Source of the DNA: Asterella californica
Lineage: Eukaryota > Streptophyta > Marchantiopsida > Marchantiales > Aytoniaceae
Direction of reading: 5' to 3'
Assembly: GCA_036924285.1 (NCBI GenBank)
Contig: JAYKYS010000004.1
Span: forward strand, 21,918,001 to 21,982,000
DNA: 64,000 bases
The notes under the pieces were generated by a model, which was not told where the DNA came from, searched no databases, and worked only from the letters and a program-made list of their open reading frames with translations. A program made the position numbers and the translations under genes. Shown piece after piece: positions 10,069 to 20,100 of the stretch. The stretch's first letter is position 1. Each line of letters starts with the position of its first letter.

Positions 10069-11148
10069 TGGAAGGGTATGTATAAGGATGTAGTGCAGTT
10101 TGTTTCATCATGTATACCTTGCCAGATTTATTCCAACGTACGTCATCGTGATGGATTGCATCCTACTTATCCTTTAGCCATTCATTATAAATGGGTAGTT
10201 GATATGGTAACTATGCCATTTGGACTTGGACAAATGAGGTATCTAGTCTTGGCTAGAGAAGATCTATCTAACCAAGTCGAAGGCCGTGCTCTGAGGACGA
10301 AGACCACTGCTAGTGTCTGCCGCTTTCTACTTGAAGATGTTATTTGTAGGTATGGGTGTGTGGGAAAGATCACTGCAGATAGGGGTGAGCTGGATGCACA
10401 AGAAGCAGTTGAGTTCTTCAAGCGATTGGGAATCAAGTTGGCGTTAACCACTGCTTACAATCCTGAAGGGAATGGCAAGAGCGAACGAGGTCATCCGCCA
10501 ATCATCAAAACTTTGGTCAAAGCTTGCAGGGGTAAGATCCGTGAATGGCCTAGACTACTACCATTTGCTTTGTGGGCAGATCGTACAACTCATAGTACCG
10601 TTACAGGTTACATGCCAGCAGAGTTGATACTAGGACAAAAACCTGTGATGCCGATTGAGGAGGTTGTGCCTACTTGGAATGTTTTGCCATGGGAAGATGG
10701 TAGAAGTACGGAGGATCTTCTTGCGTTAAGGATCCAGCAGTTAGAACGAAGACCTGAGGATGTTGCCAAAGCTGTGGAAAGATTAAAGACTGCTAGAGAG
10801 AGAAACAAAGGCAGATTTGATAGAACGCATAGATTACGACCCAAACCAGTTAAGGAAGGTGATTGGGTGTTAGTCTATGATAGTAGTCTTGATAATCAGC
10901 ATAGCGCTATCAAAAAGTTTTCCAAGAGATGGTTCGGACCTTATGTGGTGTTAGAAGTTTATGATAATGCCACATATTCTTTGAGAGAGTTAGATGGTGC
11001 AGTGCTCAAGATACCAGTCGCAGGGAAGAGAATCAAGCTCTTTAGAAGGAGAGCGGAGGATCAGAATATTGCAGAGCTTACTGAAGATGAAGCTGAAGAC
11101 TCAATGGAGGTTGAAGATGAGTTTGAAGGTGAAGCTGAAGAGTCTTGA
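10069..11148 (+). pseudogene. TE1 pol: integrase core and C-terminal domain, separated by one nonsense codon
   Basis: In frame with the preceding ORF; the first Met is at 10078. The integrase finger is completed by CIPCQIY. The catalytic core shows the first Asp in KWVVDMVTMP, the second in ITADRGELD and the Glu in GNGKSERGH, 34 residues after the second Asp. A C-terminal GPY/F-type module (RWFGPYVVLEVYDNATY) is followed by a highly acidic tail. Without readthrough of the TGA at 10066 this half is not translated from the gag-pol RNA, so the copy is probably not autonomous. The acidic end terminates 47 bases before the 3' LTR. Confidence 0.85.
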
Positions 11149-11184
11149 TCTGGGTCTGGCACATACCGGAGGATGTGCAGGTTC

Positions 11185-11195
11185 AGAGGGGTGGA
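11185..11195 (+). promoter_or_regulatory. TE1 polypurine tract
   Basis: A purine-rich run, AGAGGGGTGGA, ends exactly at the base before the 3' LTR. This is the expected primer site for plus-strand synthesis. A related tract (AGAAAGAGTAGA) precedes the LTR-like start at 59296, in the TE1-like remnant. Confidence 0.7.
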
Positions 11196-12568
11196 TGTCG
11201 CGCCATTTGGCGGCTACATGCTTGACTTGTACTCCGACGCTTAGGTTTGATAGTTCTAGAAGTTAGCTCATATTACTTCTAGTCCTTTATGTATATGTTT
11301 GACACCTTAGCATACGGTGTTAACACTATTTTGAGTCCTAGTAGGCTGATAGTATGTTAGTTATCTTGTTCAAGCATTTGTGCGCTTGTGCAAGTGACTT
11401 CTTACTTGTCTATGACGTTCAATGTACATAACTTAGGGTTTCCATGCTGATAGGGGTTTGAGCTCATGGGTTGTACTTACTTGTCGCCCATGCACGCTTT
11501 CTAGCTGATTTAAGTTATTTTTCAGGACTACGTGTCATTTTAGGTAGTTTAAGTTTTACGCTGGCACTCTAGGGGGCTTGACGTGGTAGCCTATGAGTGC
11601 AGATAAGTTACCAGGTAGTTTAAGGCACAAAAGGACAGTCAAGTGGAGCTATGAACTCCCATTGGTCCATTTTTGTCTTTTGTAAAACTCTAAGTTTAGA
11701 AACAGAGCTCTAGAGTGGAGTTCGAGCATTTGGTGAGGGATCTTCGAAATCTGAGAACACAGGAGGAGAGAGCTCGTCGTGCCAAGCACTGTCAGTGAAA
11801 TTTTTGCTCGATTTGGATCAATAAACAAGGAGTTATGCCCAATTGAAGTTCGGATTGTGTCAAAACTGCATCACTTTTGTTGATTTTGGGGTTTTCGGTG
11901 CCAATTGCAGCAGAATTGAGGAAATCACTTCAAAACTTCGTGGTTGCGTACACTGTCAGGAGGGCTACGACTGTCCAAAAAGTTTTGAATCATTTGAGTG
12001 ACTGAGTAATTCAGGGCGGCCGCTGAAGCAGAGGGGGTCTGAAAAGCTCTTAATCTAGAGCAACGACTTTAGAGAAGGAGATCTGGAGTTCTACAAACAA
12101 TCAGGAGTCCCAACTTCACAGGGATGTTCAGCATCCTGTAGACTTCAAATACTGTGAGAAGATTTGAAATTCATCGAGCCAATTCTCTGTTCTATGTCTG
12201 AATAGCTGTCTAGGTACCAGAAATTGCCATAATTCTCTTATTCAGAACTTTTCTGTCAACATCTCGGTGCTAGAATTCAATCTCAGGCTGAAACTTCGTG
12301 TGTGTGTTCAGTAGTGCCTCATTTACATGTAGGGGAAGTTTAGAAGTCTAAACCTTCATAGTTTTCCTCTCTTTGTGTGTCAAAGTTCACCGCTTAAGCC
12401 TATTACTACAAGTGAGATCTAAATTTTGCTTTTTGAGCATATCAGAGGATCCTACACTCCTGTGTGAGTGTTTATAGCTCCTGTTGTGACCTGAAAGCCA
12501 ACCTCTTGAGTAAACAACCACAGCCAGAAGCCCGGCGCTTTCCTAGGTAGACGGATTACACTTCGACA
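11196..12568 (+). repeat. TE1 3' LTR
   Basis: A 1,373-bp direct repeat of 3861-5233. The outer flank is TCGT, the same four bases that precede the 5' LTR, followed by TE2 gag sequence that continues the interrupted reading. Confidence 0.95.
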
Positions 12569-13670
12569 TCGTGCTGAACACTCACGAGGATGTGGTTACC
12601 TCTGGAGGATCTTATGGGCAGAAGCCCATGCCGTCCTTCTCTAGTCAGCAGCAAGCAGATCCTTGCTGGACGTGTGATGGTCCTCGGATTGTCCACAAAG
12701 GAGAGATAGTTATGAGACATCTGAGACGTCTCAAGCGGTGCCTAGGTAGTGTGAGCACTGCGGGTGATCAGGTCACAGTAGTGATCGTTGTTTTGATCTC
12801 CATCCCGAGCTACGGCAAGGGAAGGCTGATCGTGGATGAGGCGGAGGAGCTCAGAGAGACCGTGGTGGTCGAGCTGGAGATAGAGGTCCAGCACCTGAGA
12901 GAAGATCAGTCGGTCCACCGCCTGCTACGACGTCAAAAGCAAGTATGACTGCTCGGATTGAGCAGTTGGAGCAGAGGATAGCTAGCATGACTATGGTTCA
13001 ACGGAGATCTGGTGGAACAGAAGCTTCCACGTCTTATGGAGGAGAAGGAGGTGACTTCGACTTCATGGCTGGTGTGGCGCAGATTGAGACATCTGCGGCA
13101 GTGACTCGGAGTGCAGTACATATCTCTGAGCCACGAGGTGCGTCAGTGGAGTTGGATTCATAACGCGGAGAGGCTGGTAGACAGGTCAGGCTTCCTCAAT
13201 CGTTCACTCTATTGGAGGCATTGCGGACCACTTCTATGGTTCCTAAACGGCCTACCGATGGTGTAGTGGAGTTAGAGATACGACATCCAAGCGTGGGAGT
13301 AATGCAAGTCAACCCTCGACATATGTGGATGCGACGTCGAACTCCATGTTGGGGGCGGCTACAACAGTTTTGCAAGTCCCACTATTTTCAGCCACGGATA
13401 TGAAGGCATTGGGAGTCAGCTTGACTCTAGTGTTCCAGATGGCAACCACGCTCAGTGAGAGCGAGGATGTGGTTACCTCTAGTGCTGAGGTGGTTCAGCG
13501 AGAGGTGGTAGATGTGTCTATGGAGTCGAAGATCAGGACAACTACTAGTGGTACTTGGCAAGAGGCGGCGGATACTTGACACTATACTTGGCGGATACTT
13601 GGATACTTGACAAGCGGCGGCTGCCAGGCTAGATGAGTTACCAGCTAGACCGGCAATTGACCGTGCTAGA
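12569..13670 (+). pseudogene. TE2 gag, C-terminal part with degraded zinc knuckles
   Basis: This resumes TE2 gag after TE1. The first knuckle begins CWTCDGP as in TE3, but its second half is lost through a roughly 10-bp deletion that shifts the frame. The second knuckle, intact in TE3 as CEHCGRPGHSSDRC, is only a damaged trace here. A short coiled segment (ARIEQLEQRIASM) starts at about 12,951. Near 13,565-13,615 there is an extra stretch of repeated GGATACTTG units absent from TE3. The basic, Val/Arg-rich translation at about 12.7-12.95 kb is a frameshifted reading and not a separate gene. Confidence 0.7.
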
Positions 13671-14102
13671 TTGGCACCAGGTGTGGTGTTGTTGGACAAT
13701 AGAAGTGGTATCTTTTGTTTGGTGGCACCTTCAGGGAAGGTGTATCGACCGCAGAAAGTGTTGTTAGACTCTGGAGCTCAACCGTTGATGTTGAGGAAGG
13801 CAACGTGTATCGATTTGGGTCTGAGGAAGTCCGAAGTGGAGAGATGTCCATTTCAGCTACAGACATCTCTAGGGGGATAAGGAGGTACAACTCTACACAT
13901 GACACGCGAGTTGCTGACGGTGAGAGTTAGACAAGATCATCTCACGGATGGCTCCATGGTGAGGACCAAGGCTATCGTTACGGCCGCGGAGTCTTATGAT
14001 GTATTGGTTGGAGGTGCTGTATTATACCCTATGGGGTTCGTGATCGACTATTAGACGAAAACAGCATCTTACAAATCGAGTCGGCAGTCCGATGAGGGAC
14101 GA
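13671..14102 (+). pseudogene. TE2 aspartic protease and linker
   Basis: A retropepsin-like domain. After GIFCLVAPSGKVYRPQ comes VLLDSGAQPLML with the D-S-G catalytic triad. Downstream, YDVLVGGAVLYPMGF resembles the C-terminal flap and ILG region of retroviral-type proteases. The frame is interrupted by TAA at about 13,878-13,880 (TE3 reads TCA) and by a TAG soon after GFVIDY at about 14,052. It is otherwise in frame with the methyltransferase that follows, so protease and methyltransferase were originally one polyprotein. Confidence 0.75.
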
Positions 14103-15687
14103 GTGAGCCGCTTACCAGTGCGATTCAGTGCTAGAGTTGGGACAACGGAGCTTACATCCGAGACGATGGCATCCGTTGCAGGGTTCAGTTCGGTCATCAC
14201 TTGGTCTGACGAGTTGTTAGAGGACAATGTCCATGCAGAGGATACTCCAGTCTTTGAGGAGGTGGAGGACAAGCTTAACATGTCTACGTTAGTACCATCT
14301 GCCTTGGATGTTCCACTTTGGAGTTCAAGTGGAGATTTGCAGCAGTATGCTGATCGGTTGGTGCAGCAGGTTTGGAGTGAAGCTTTTGTACCGTCAGTAC
14401 AAGAACATCGGGGTGTTCCTGTTACTGACCTTGTGATCTTAACACCGTTGGATACGACTCCCATTGCATGGCAGTATCCAAAGGAGGGTGTGTGTGTGCT
14501 AGAGCTATTTGGAGAGATCAACACAGATTTGGCTGCGGTATTACAAGCAGGCATACAAGTACAGCGATACTTGTATGTGGAGAGAGATGAGGTCGCAAGA
14601 CGCGTCTCATTGCATCACATGACACGTTTGGTGCAGAGATATCATGAGTTGTTGTCTATATCAGCTGTAGAGGATACTAGCAAGCATTACCGTCAGATAT
14701 TTCGCTGCTAGGGTGCAAAATCTCACGTTTGTTGACATCATTCACTTGGTGATAGCTGGGTGGCCATGTCAAGGTCACACGCGTGCTGGGAGGGATCAGG
14801 GTTTACATGATCCACGATCTAGGATGTTCTGAGAGATGTTACGGATCTTACGACATCTCCATATGCATCAAGTGGATTCTCCAACGTACATCTTGGAGAA
14901 CGTTTCTTTGTTGGGTGATGCTTGCGCACATATGATGACGAGTGTGCACCAAGTGCGATCATGGATCGGACCGGCAGTGTTGTTAGATGCAGCGAGGGTC
15001 GGATCTCGTGCACATCGTCCACGGTTGTGGTGGACAAACTTGTTACTGAAGGAGGTACTCAAGCGCGCACACGATGCAGTGAGATGACCAGCACATCTCA
15101 CAGTTGATGGCATCTTGGATGCAGGACAACGATCTCAAGTAGTGAGAGTCGTCGATAGATCACCCATGGTTGTGGTGAACCTAGTGGGACGACCTATGAC
15201 AGTGTTACCCACTTTGGTGAGCTTTCTAACGTCACATGCTTACAAAGATGGAGGACCTGGGCTTGTGTGGGATGCTCGGTTACAACAGTTGGTGGAGCTC
15301 AATGTCAATGAGAGACAGAGAGCGATGGGTTTTCTTACGGATACGACGACAGTAGCTTCGGTGTCGGAGGCTTCACGTCGTCAAGTGTTGGGTCAAGCAA
15401 TGCACTTGAACTGCTTGACATGGATTGTTAGTCTTGGATTGGCTGAGCAGCGTCAGATGCGATCGACGGGTGTTACTGCTCAGACACTCTTGAGCTCTTT
15501 GTCTATCGAATCGGTGGAGATAAAGGCTGGGGGCAAGGCATGTGGAGTTCGTCATACTTGGACATCATGGGATGTTATAGGAGAGAGTGTGAAGCTTGCA
15601 GCTAGAACTGCAGAAGTTTTTCACACAGTAGCGGTGGAGGTTCTTGGTGATGAGCAGAAGGAAACTGCTCCAGAGGCTGCAAGATAG
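14103..15687 (+). pseudogene. C5-cytosine DNA methyltransferase domain of TE2 (DNMT3/DRM-like)
   Basis: This domain would transfer a methyl group from AdoMet to cytosine C5 in DNA. Motif I (AdoMet binding) is VLELFGEIN followed by LQAGIQVQRYLYVERDE (14,496-14,590). Motif IV is LVIAGWPCQGHTRAG, with the catalytic Cys codon at 14767-14769. Motif VI is the ENV triplet at 14896-14904. Motif VIII is GSRAHRPRLWWTN (15,001-15,039), closest in my memory to the AHRARYFWGN of DNMT3. Motif IX/X appears as NVNERQRAMGF (15,301-15,333) and VLGQAMHLNCLTW (15,385-15,423). Breaks are a 1-bp shift near 14,690-14,710, TGA at 14830-14832, TGA at 15085-15087 and TAG at 15685-15687. The acidic N-terminal linker (about 14.10-14.45 kb) has no recognised fold. 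This copy is dead. Motif order and spacing leave little doubt about the family. Confidence 0.88.
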
Positions 15688-16215
15688 CAGTCAACGACTT
15701 CGTCTTCTACCTCTAGCATGATGACAGAGAATACTTGGGAGCCGGAGATTGGACCCAAGTTTATAGAAGACGAGAGACGAAGAGTTCAGAGATTCCTGAA
15801 GAGCTACAGGAATTGTTTTGCTTTTAGTATGAAGGATTTGGATACCTTGAAGGGACCTTGAAGGGACTTGGTATACGGATCGACTTGGCTAATGACACGG
15901 CAATCTTCTAACGTCCTTATAGATACAGTGACATGGAGAGAACCTTGATCCAGAGTAGGACTCAAGACTTGGTGAAAGCTAGGTTGGTGGTGATGTCGCA
16001 TGGAGAGTATGCATCTGCCACAGTTATGCCAGCAAAGAAGGATATGTATGGCAACTACACGGATAGGCGCATGTGTGGAGACTATCATCTTATCAATCGA
16101 TAGACAAAGTCCGATAAGTATACCATGCCGACACCTGAGGAGATCTTTGATGCAGTAGGGCATGTGAAAGTCTTCAGTACTTTGGATCTTCGAGCAGGGT
16201 ATCATCAAGTCTGTG
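15688..16215 (+). pseudogene. TE2 reverse transcriptase, N-terminal fragment
   Basis: Directly after the methyltransferase comes a Ser/Thr linker, then a gypsy-style pre-RT segment (EDERRRVQRFLKSYRNCFAFSM). An 11-bp tandem duplication (15844-15854 and 15855-15865) shifts the frame. RT resumes with RYSDMERTLIQSR, RRMCGDYHLIN and motif A FSTLDLRAGYHQ, which holds the first catalytic Asp. There are stops at about 15,909 and 16,102. Similarity ends at about 16,215, before the YxDD box. Allowing for the 11-bp duplication, RT and methyltransferase share one frame, so they were parts of one polyprotein. Confidence 0.8.
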
Positions 16216-16839
16216 GATCGGCATTTCTTTACTACGGATTGAGTGTCTACTTCAGCTTCCGACATGATTCTCGCTATATTGCTAATTACATGAGCTGCAC
16301 TCATAATTGCCATTTGGACTAGGATGATTTGATCATAAAGTTAGTGGTATAGTGAGCAGTGGAGGTGCTACGAGTTTTGGATTTGGATACGGGTTACGCT
16401 TCGTGTATTACGAGCTACATGGGTTGCACTCTCAGTCCTCGTTTGGGTTAGAGTGGTCTGACCACCGGGGCTAGTGATCTACTGAGCAGCGAGGATGTAG
16501 TGACGCTATTGCTGACTACAGTACATAAGTTGGATAGCGAGAGGCTGTTGTGAAGCTAACTGTTAGCAAAGAGGTGTTTCTCTTGTTTCAAGTTATGCTT
16601 CTACAATTCTTATCTCAAGATTGGATTTTGAGGCTAGTTTAGGGACTTGGACCAAGACCAGAGACTATTCTAGTTTGCTCATCTCATTTTTGTAGTACAT
16701 AGCGGAAGTGTATGTAAAGTAAGATTTGGATATATCTGAATTCTCATTCTCTTGATTCTGTGTGCTTCTCTCTCTCGTCATTATTTCAAACACACACTTT
16801 ATCTCTCTGTATTATCTCTAGTATTCCTAGATAACTTTC
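16216..16839 (+). repeat. Fragment of an unrelated LTR, related to 40.4-40.7 kb
   Basis: From TE2's broken end the sequence changes character. The stretch at about 16,540-16,740 (GAGAGGCTGTTGTGAAG, then TGTTTCTCTTGTTTCAAG, later GCGGAAGTGTATGTAAA) aligns with 40,463-40,650 in the same order. Both look like R/U5 parts of a Ty1/copia-style LTR. No coding capacity is seen. This fragment probably marks the event that truncated TE2. Confidence 0.5.
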
Positions 16840-17142
16840 ATGTTTGAAAATTGTTATGATACGATACCGCTATCGGTAGAACTCTGTAAGAACTGGCTTG
16901 AAGACGCACTGCATGTTGATTTTGGTGTTCCGTTCGAAGATGTCTTCGAGCTAGCTGTAATCATAGCTGCGGATTTTCTGATCAATGGAGATGTGAAACA
17001 GCGACGACTCCTGAAAGATTTATTAATTCACAAGTTCAGTGTATCGACCATTTATGAAGTTGATAGTTTGCTCGTCGCAAGAGTAGACTTCGAATTCCCT
17101 TGCACTTTGGGTTGTGACGTTTGCTATACCTCGTGGGAGTAG
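16840..17142 (+). CDS. Unrecognised 100-residue ORF with a faint cyclin-box pattern
   Basis: An intact ORF starting at an ATG, encoding an acidic, helix-rich protein with no stop codons or repeats. The stretch from about residue 60 to 90 (LLIHKFSVSTIYEVDSLLV then ARVDFEFPCT) resembles the last helices of a cyclin box, where E-x3-L-L-x2-L-D-F-x-L-P-x-P is common. The first half is less convincing. The hydrophobic periodicity suggests a real fold. It stands alone, with a truncated LTR 5' and two compact hairpins immediately after the stop codon. It could be a captured cellular fragment, a small host gene or a relic of a large DNA virus. I cannot decide between them. Confidence 0.35.
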   Translation: MFENCYDTIPLSVELCKNWLEDALHVDFGVPFEDVFELAVIIAADFLINGDVKQRRLLKDLLIHKFSVSTIYEVDSLLVARVDFEFPCTLGCDVCYTSWE

Positions 17143-17147
17143 TAGTG

Positions 17148-17186
17148 AACAGGTTAGCAACCTGTTAGCGAAAAGCGCTTTCGTTA
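17148..17186 (+). terminator. Two adjacent 8-bp hairpins just after the 16840-17142 ORF
   Basis: AACAGGTT pairs with AACCTGTT around a 3-nt loop (17148-17166). TAGCGAAA pairs with TTTCGTTA with one G-U pair (about 17166-17186). They begin five bases after the stop codon. Palindromic 3' ends like this are known for transcripts of some large DNA viruses, but chance is possible. Confidence 0.3.
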
Positions 17187-20100
17187 GGACATCTGGCTTC
17201 GGGAATGACCATATCGCATTTACATAATGAAGTTTCAGTTAAGAAAAAATTCTAATGCAATAAACTGCGAAAGTCAATTAACAATTGTTTTTGTGTCAAA
17301 GAAGACAAAAAACCCCACGGAAACTGCAGTATTTTATGATAAACAAAATCTAAACTATTTACACAACTATGTGCGATAACACCCAAAGACTCACATGGAT
17401 GTGAAACCGGAAGCAAAGGGAGAGAAAACATAAACGTTTGGTTACGAACAAGGAATGAGTGGGAATTCAGAATTTCGGTTCATACAAAAGTCATAAAGCA
17501 AATGAATCTATATGGAGCGCAAATAGCAGTTTTTGTTAATATAGTGATCTTAACTTACAAAGGGATGGGTATTTAGTTAAACTTACGCGACATTTTTCAG
17601 TTGATTCAGCTTATCTTAGAACAGAACAGACTCGAAAAGAATATTGCAAATGTTTAAGATGAATTTAATGAAATAAATACTAAAACTTAAATAATTATTA
17701 GACTGAAGTATATCATAACTGGATGGGAGACTTACCTGAAGACCCCTTGAGTATATGTTCACTGAACTAAGTTCACTCCGAGCACGTTAGATTCCTCCAT
17801 GTATGAAGAGAACTAAATAATATGTGATTCAGTAATATAGCGTTGTGAATTCTTTTGTGCTAAATTTTCAATCAGGAAAGATCGCGGATCTTAAATAATA
17901 CTATTCTGAACCCTAGCCGTTCATATCTTGGTCTGATATAATCCAAATGAAATAATTTTTTGTATGATCGATAGTCTAGCCTGTCTTATGAATTCAAACT
18001 CAAGTGGATCCTTCTGTCGTGAACTATGATCGAAAAGTTTTGCACATTCTTCTTGGAACCCCAAAAGATCCTTTAGACATATATATCTATTGTAACATGT
18101 GAGAGAGAAGTATCTCCTTTCTGTTTTTCTCCAAAGCAGAAAAAGATAGAATCAGACGAGACTTCTTGGACGAACCAGTTACCGTTTTGACTTTAACAAT
18201 TTGACTTTCTTGCAAGAGATATTCTGCCTTTAGTAAGATTGATCATTCGACTAAGTTCGACCTTAAACTTGTACATGTACATATCAAACTCACTTACTAT
18301 TTAGTTATATTCGTATATCAATTTTTGATAAGTTACTCATCCTCATTAGATAAATTAAATATTTTCTAGAATTTATTATAATAAAATTGAAAAATTATAA
18401 CATTCACTCTGAGTAAAATGCTAAAGTTTTATATTCTAACAATACGCCTAGAAAAGCATAATATTCGTTTATAACGAACAAGAGTTGTGTTCGATAAAAG
18501 ACGATATTATTTATCTTTGTCTTTTAAGAAGTGGCATGTTTGTTTCTTCAAGATATTTTAATGCATGCTTGATTCCTTCAGATTCTTTCTTATGTATTTG
18601 AGGTACTCTCACTGACTGTAATTTTCTTGATATACTTAGTACAAGTTACTGGAGCTATTATGTATAACTTATGTATCACAGTTGGTATAATGGTAACTGG
18701 TAAATGTAACCACTTCGAGCACAGTTAGGTTACGGGACCAACCCTTAATGTAATTTATTTTCCTATATATTGAGAAGGCAACATTCCTACATACTGAAAA
18801 GGGATGTTGCCCTCCGTTTAGTTTCTTTGGTCATACTTGATCCCTTCCTTGATGGAATCTTTCCTCCCTTGTTGGAGTGAGTGTTTTTACCCTAACATTC
18901 ACTCCAACAAGAGTGAGTCTAAACCCTAAACCCTACACTCACCCTTGCTGCAATCCAGTTTAATATGCATCAGAAGTGCCTCGGCTCAAGTAGCCGAGGA
19001 CAAGCGCAGAATGAAGGTCTTTTGTACCGTTCTGTTGTATTACCTTTGTCATATTTTCTTCTATATATATTATATATATAAAGAATTTACATTAAAAAAT
19101 TGAATTTGATTTTTTATCTAAATGTTAAATCACAAGTGAACTGAGAATTGTACCTTCATCCAGATATAACCCATAAGCAAAAACACACAAATGCGCTTTC
19201 TAAAATACATGTACAAGACCAATGCCATGTGTATGAAAAAATATTAATTTCTAATAAAATCAATTTATTACTTCACCCTTCTTGTCAAAATAATTAAGGA
19301 ATAATGCATAAGCATACCACCCTCTTTGTCTTCAGATGGAGATGGTGAATATATATTCATGTCTCATGAACACATTTCAACATACGTTGGGAAGATCACG
19401 TTGCATAGCTTGAGTTCCTCAATCCACCCATCGAGACGTAAATAAGAGATAAAAACAAAATTCTCTATTTGGTAATCCACCCACCGAAGAAGAGTAACAG
19501 ATCGATAAATTGACCAAGCATCCACCACAATAGACAGTTGACACGTCTCTGTCGACTAAGTAGCCCTATTAGATCGGAAAGAACCAATAATGATTACGAC
19601 ACAGCAACATGTCGTTTGTCTCACTGTAGAAGACCCCAAGCTGTCTCGTCGCTAAACATGGTCCTCTCTTATCTGGTGAAATAACTTCTAACACGAAGGC
19701 AATTGGTAACTGTCTATTGTCACATTAATCAATCACAGCCATCTCGGTGAAACTCTCCATTGCATATGTGTTTTCTCATGGCCTATAGAACCGACTGAAA
19801 TTCAGTTTAATCCATGCTAATTAACGATCAATTCATGTTTAAGTTAATTCCATGTAGAATAGAGAATGTTTGAACTAAAAATATTAAAACGATACGTAAT
19901 AACATAAGTCTACTCTGCTCTTCCCAAGCATAAGGCTCCATCTCTCGTCCAGACTCCCGTGCTGGAACATTTGAATCGTCTATCCCATTATCCATGTTGA
20001 CGAGACTTCAGAATTCTCACTATTCAGAGCTTTTGAATGGAGACGAGCTACTGCCATGACTCTTGAATATCATAGTCGTTCCTTCTTTGGGAAGGAATAC

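Larger units (their letters stand above)
3861..12568 (+). mobile_element. TE1: nearly complete young Ty3/gypsy retrotransposon nested in TE2
   Basis: It is 8,708 bp with two LTRs of identical length (1,373 bp) that begin TGTCGCGCC and end TTCGACA or CCGACA. The flanking bases TCGT are duplicated (3857-3860 and 12569-12572), and the uninterrupted site is visible in TE3 at about 62,565. The internal region encodes gag-protease (5312-7684), a -1 frameshift signal (7636-7699), RT-RNase H-integrase (7636-11148) and a polypurine tract just before the 3' LTR. Integrase follows RNase H, which is the Ty3/gypsy order. I count about eight LTR differences, so insertion was recent. One in-frame TGA at 10066-10068 breaks the integrase. 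Confidence 0.95.
872..16215 (+). mobile_element. TE2: decayed Ty3/gypsy-type retrotransposon encoding a C5-cytosine DNA methyltransferase
   Basis: The order read on the plus strand is leader/LTR (872-2.8 kb), gag, zinc knuckles, aspartic protease (LLDSGA at about 13.76 kb), DNA methyltransferase (14.48-15.45 kb), then the N-terminal half of a reverse transcriptase (to about 16.21 kb). It is split by TE1 (3861-12568). A second copy, TE3 (59571-64000), aligns from the same first bases TGTCACGT through the protease, which fixes the left end at 872. The right end is truncated within the RT, before the YxDD box, so RNase H, integrase and 3' LTR are missing. Nonsense codons and indels make this copy defective. 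Gypsy assignment rests on RT and protease style, since the integrase order cannot be seen. Confidence 0.85.

Noticed and set aside
14690..14715. Programmed +1 frameshift inside the methyltransferase
   Set aside because: There is no slippery or rare-codon signal, and the copy has several other inactivating changes, so a 1-bp insertion is simpler.
18677..18750. tRNA-like gene
   Set aside because: A weak A-box-like TGGTATAATGG is present, but no proper B box, and no cloverleaf can be drawn.
18915..18940. Interstitial telomere
   Set aside because: Only about two and a half CCCTAAA units; too short to mean more than chance or a promoter telo-box.
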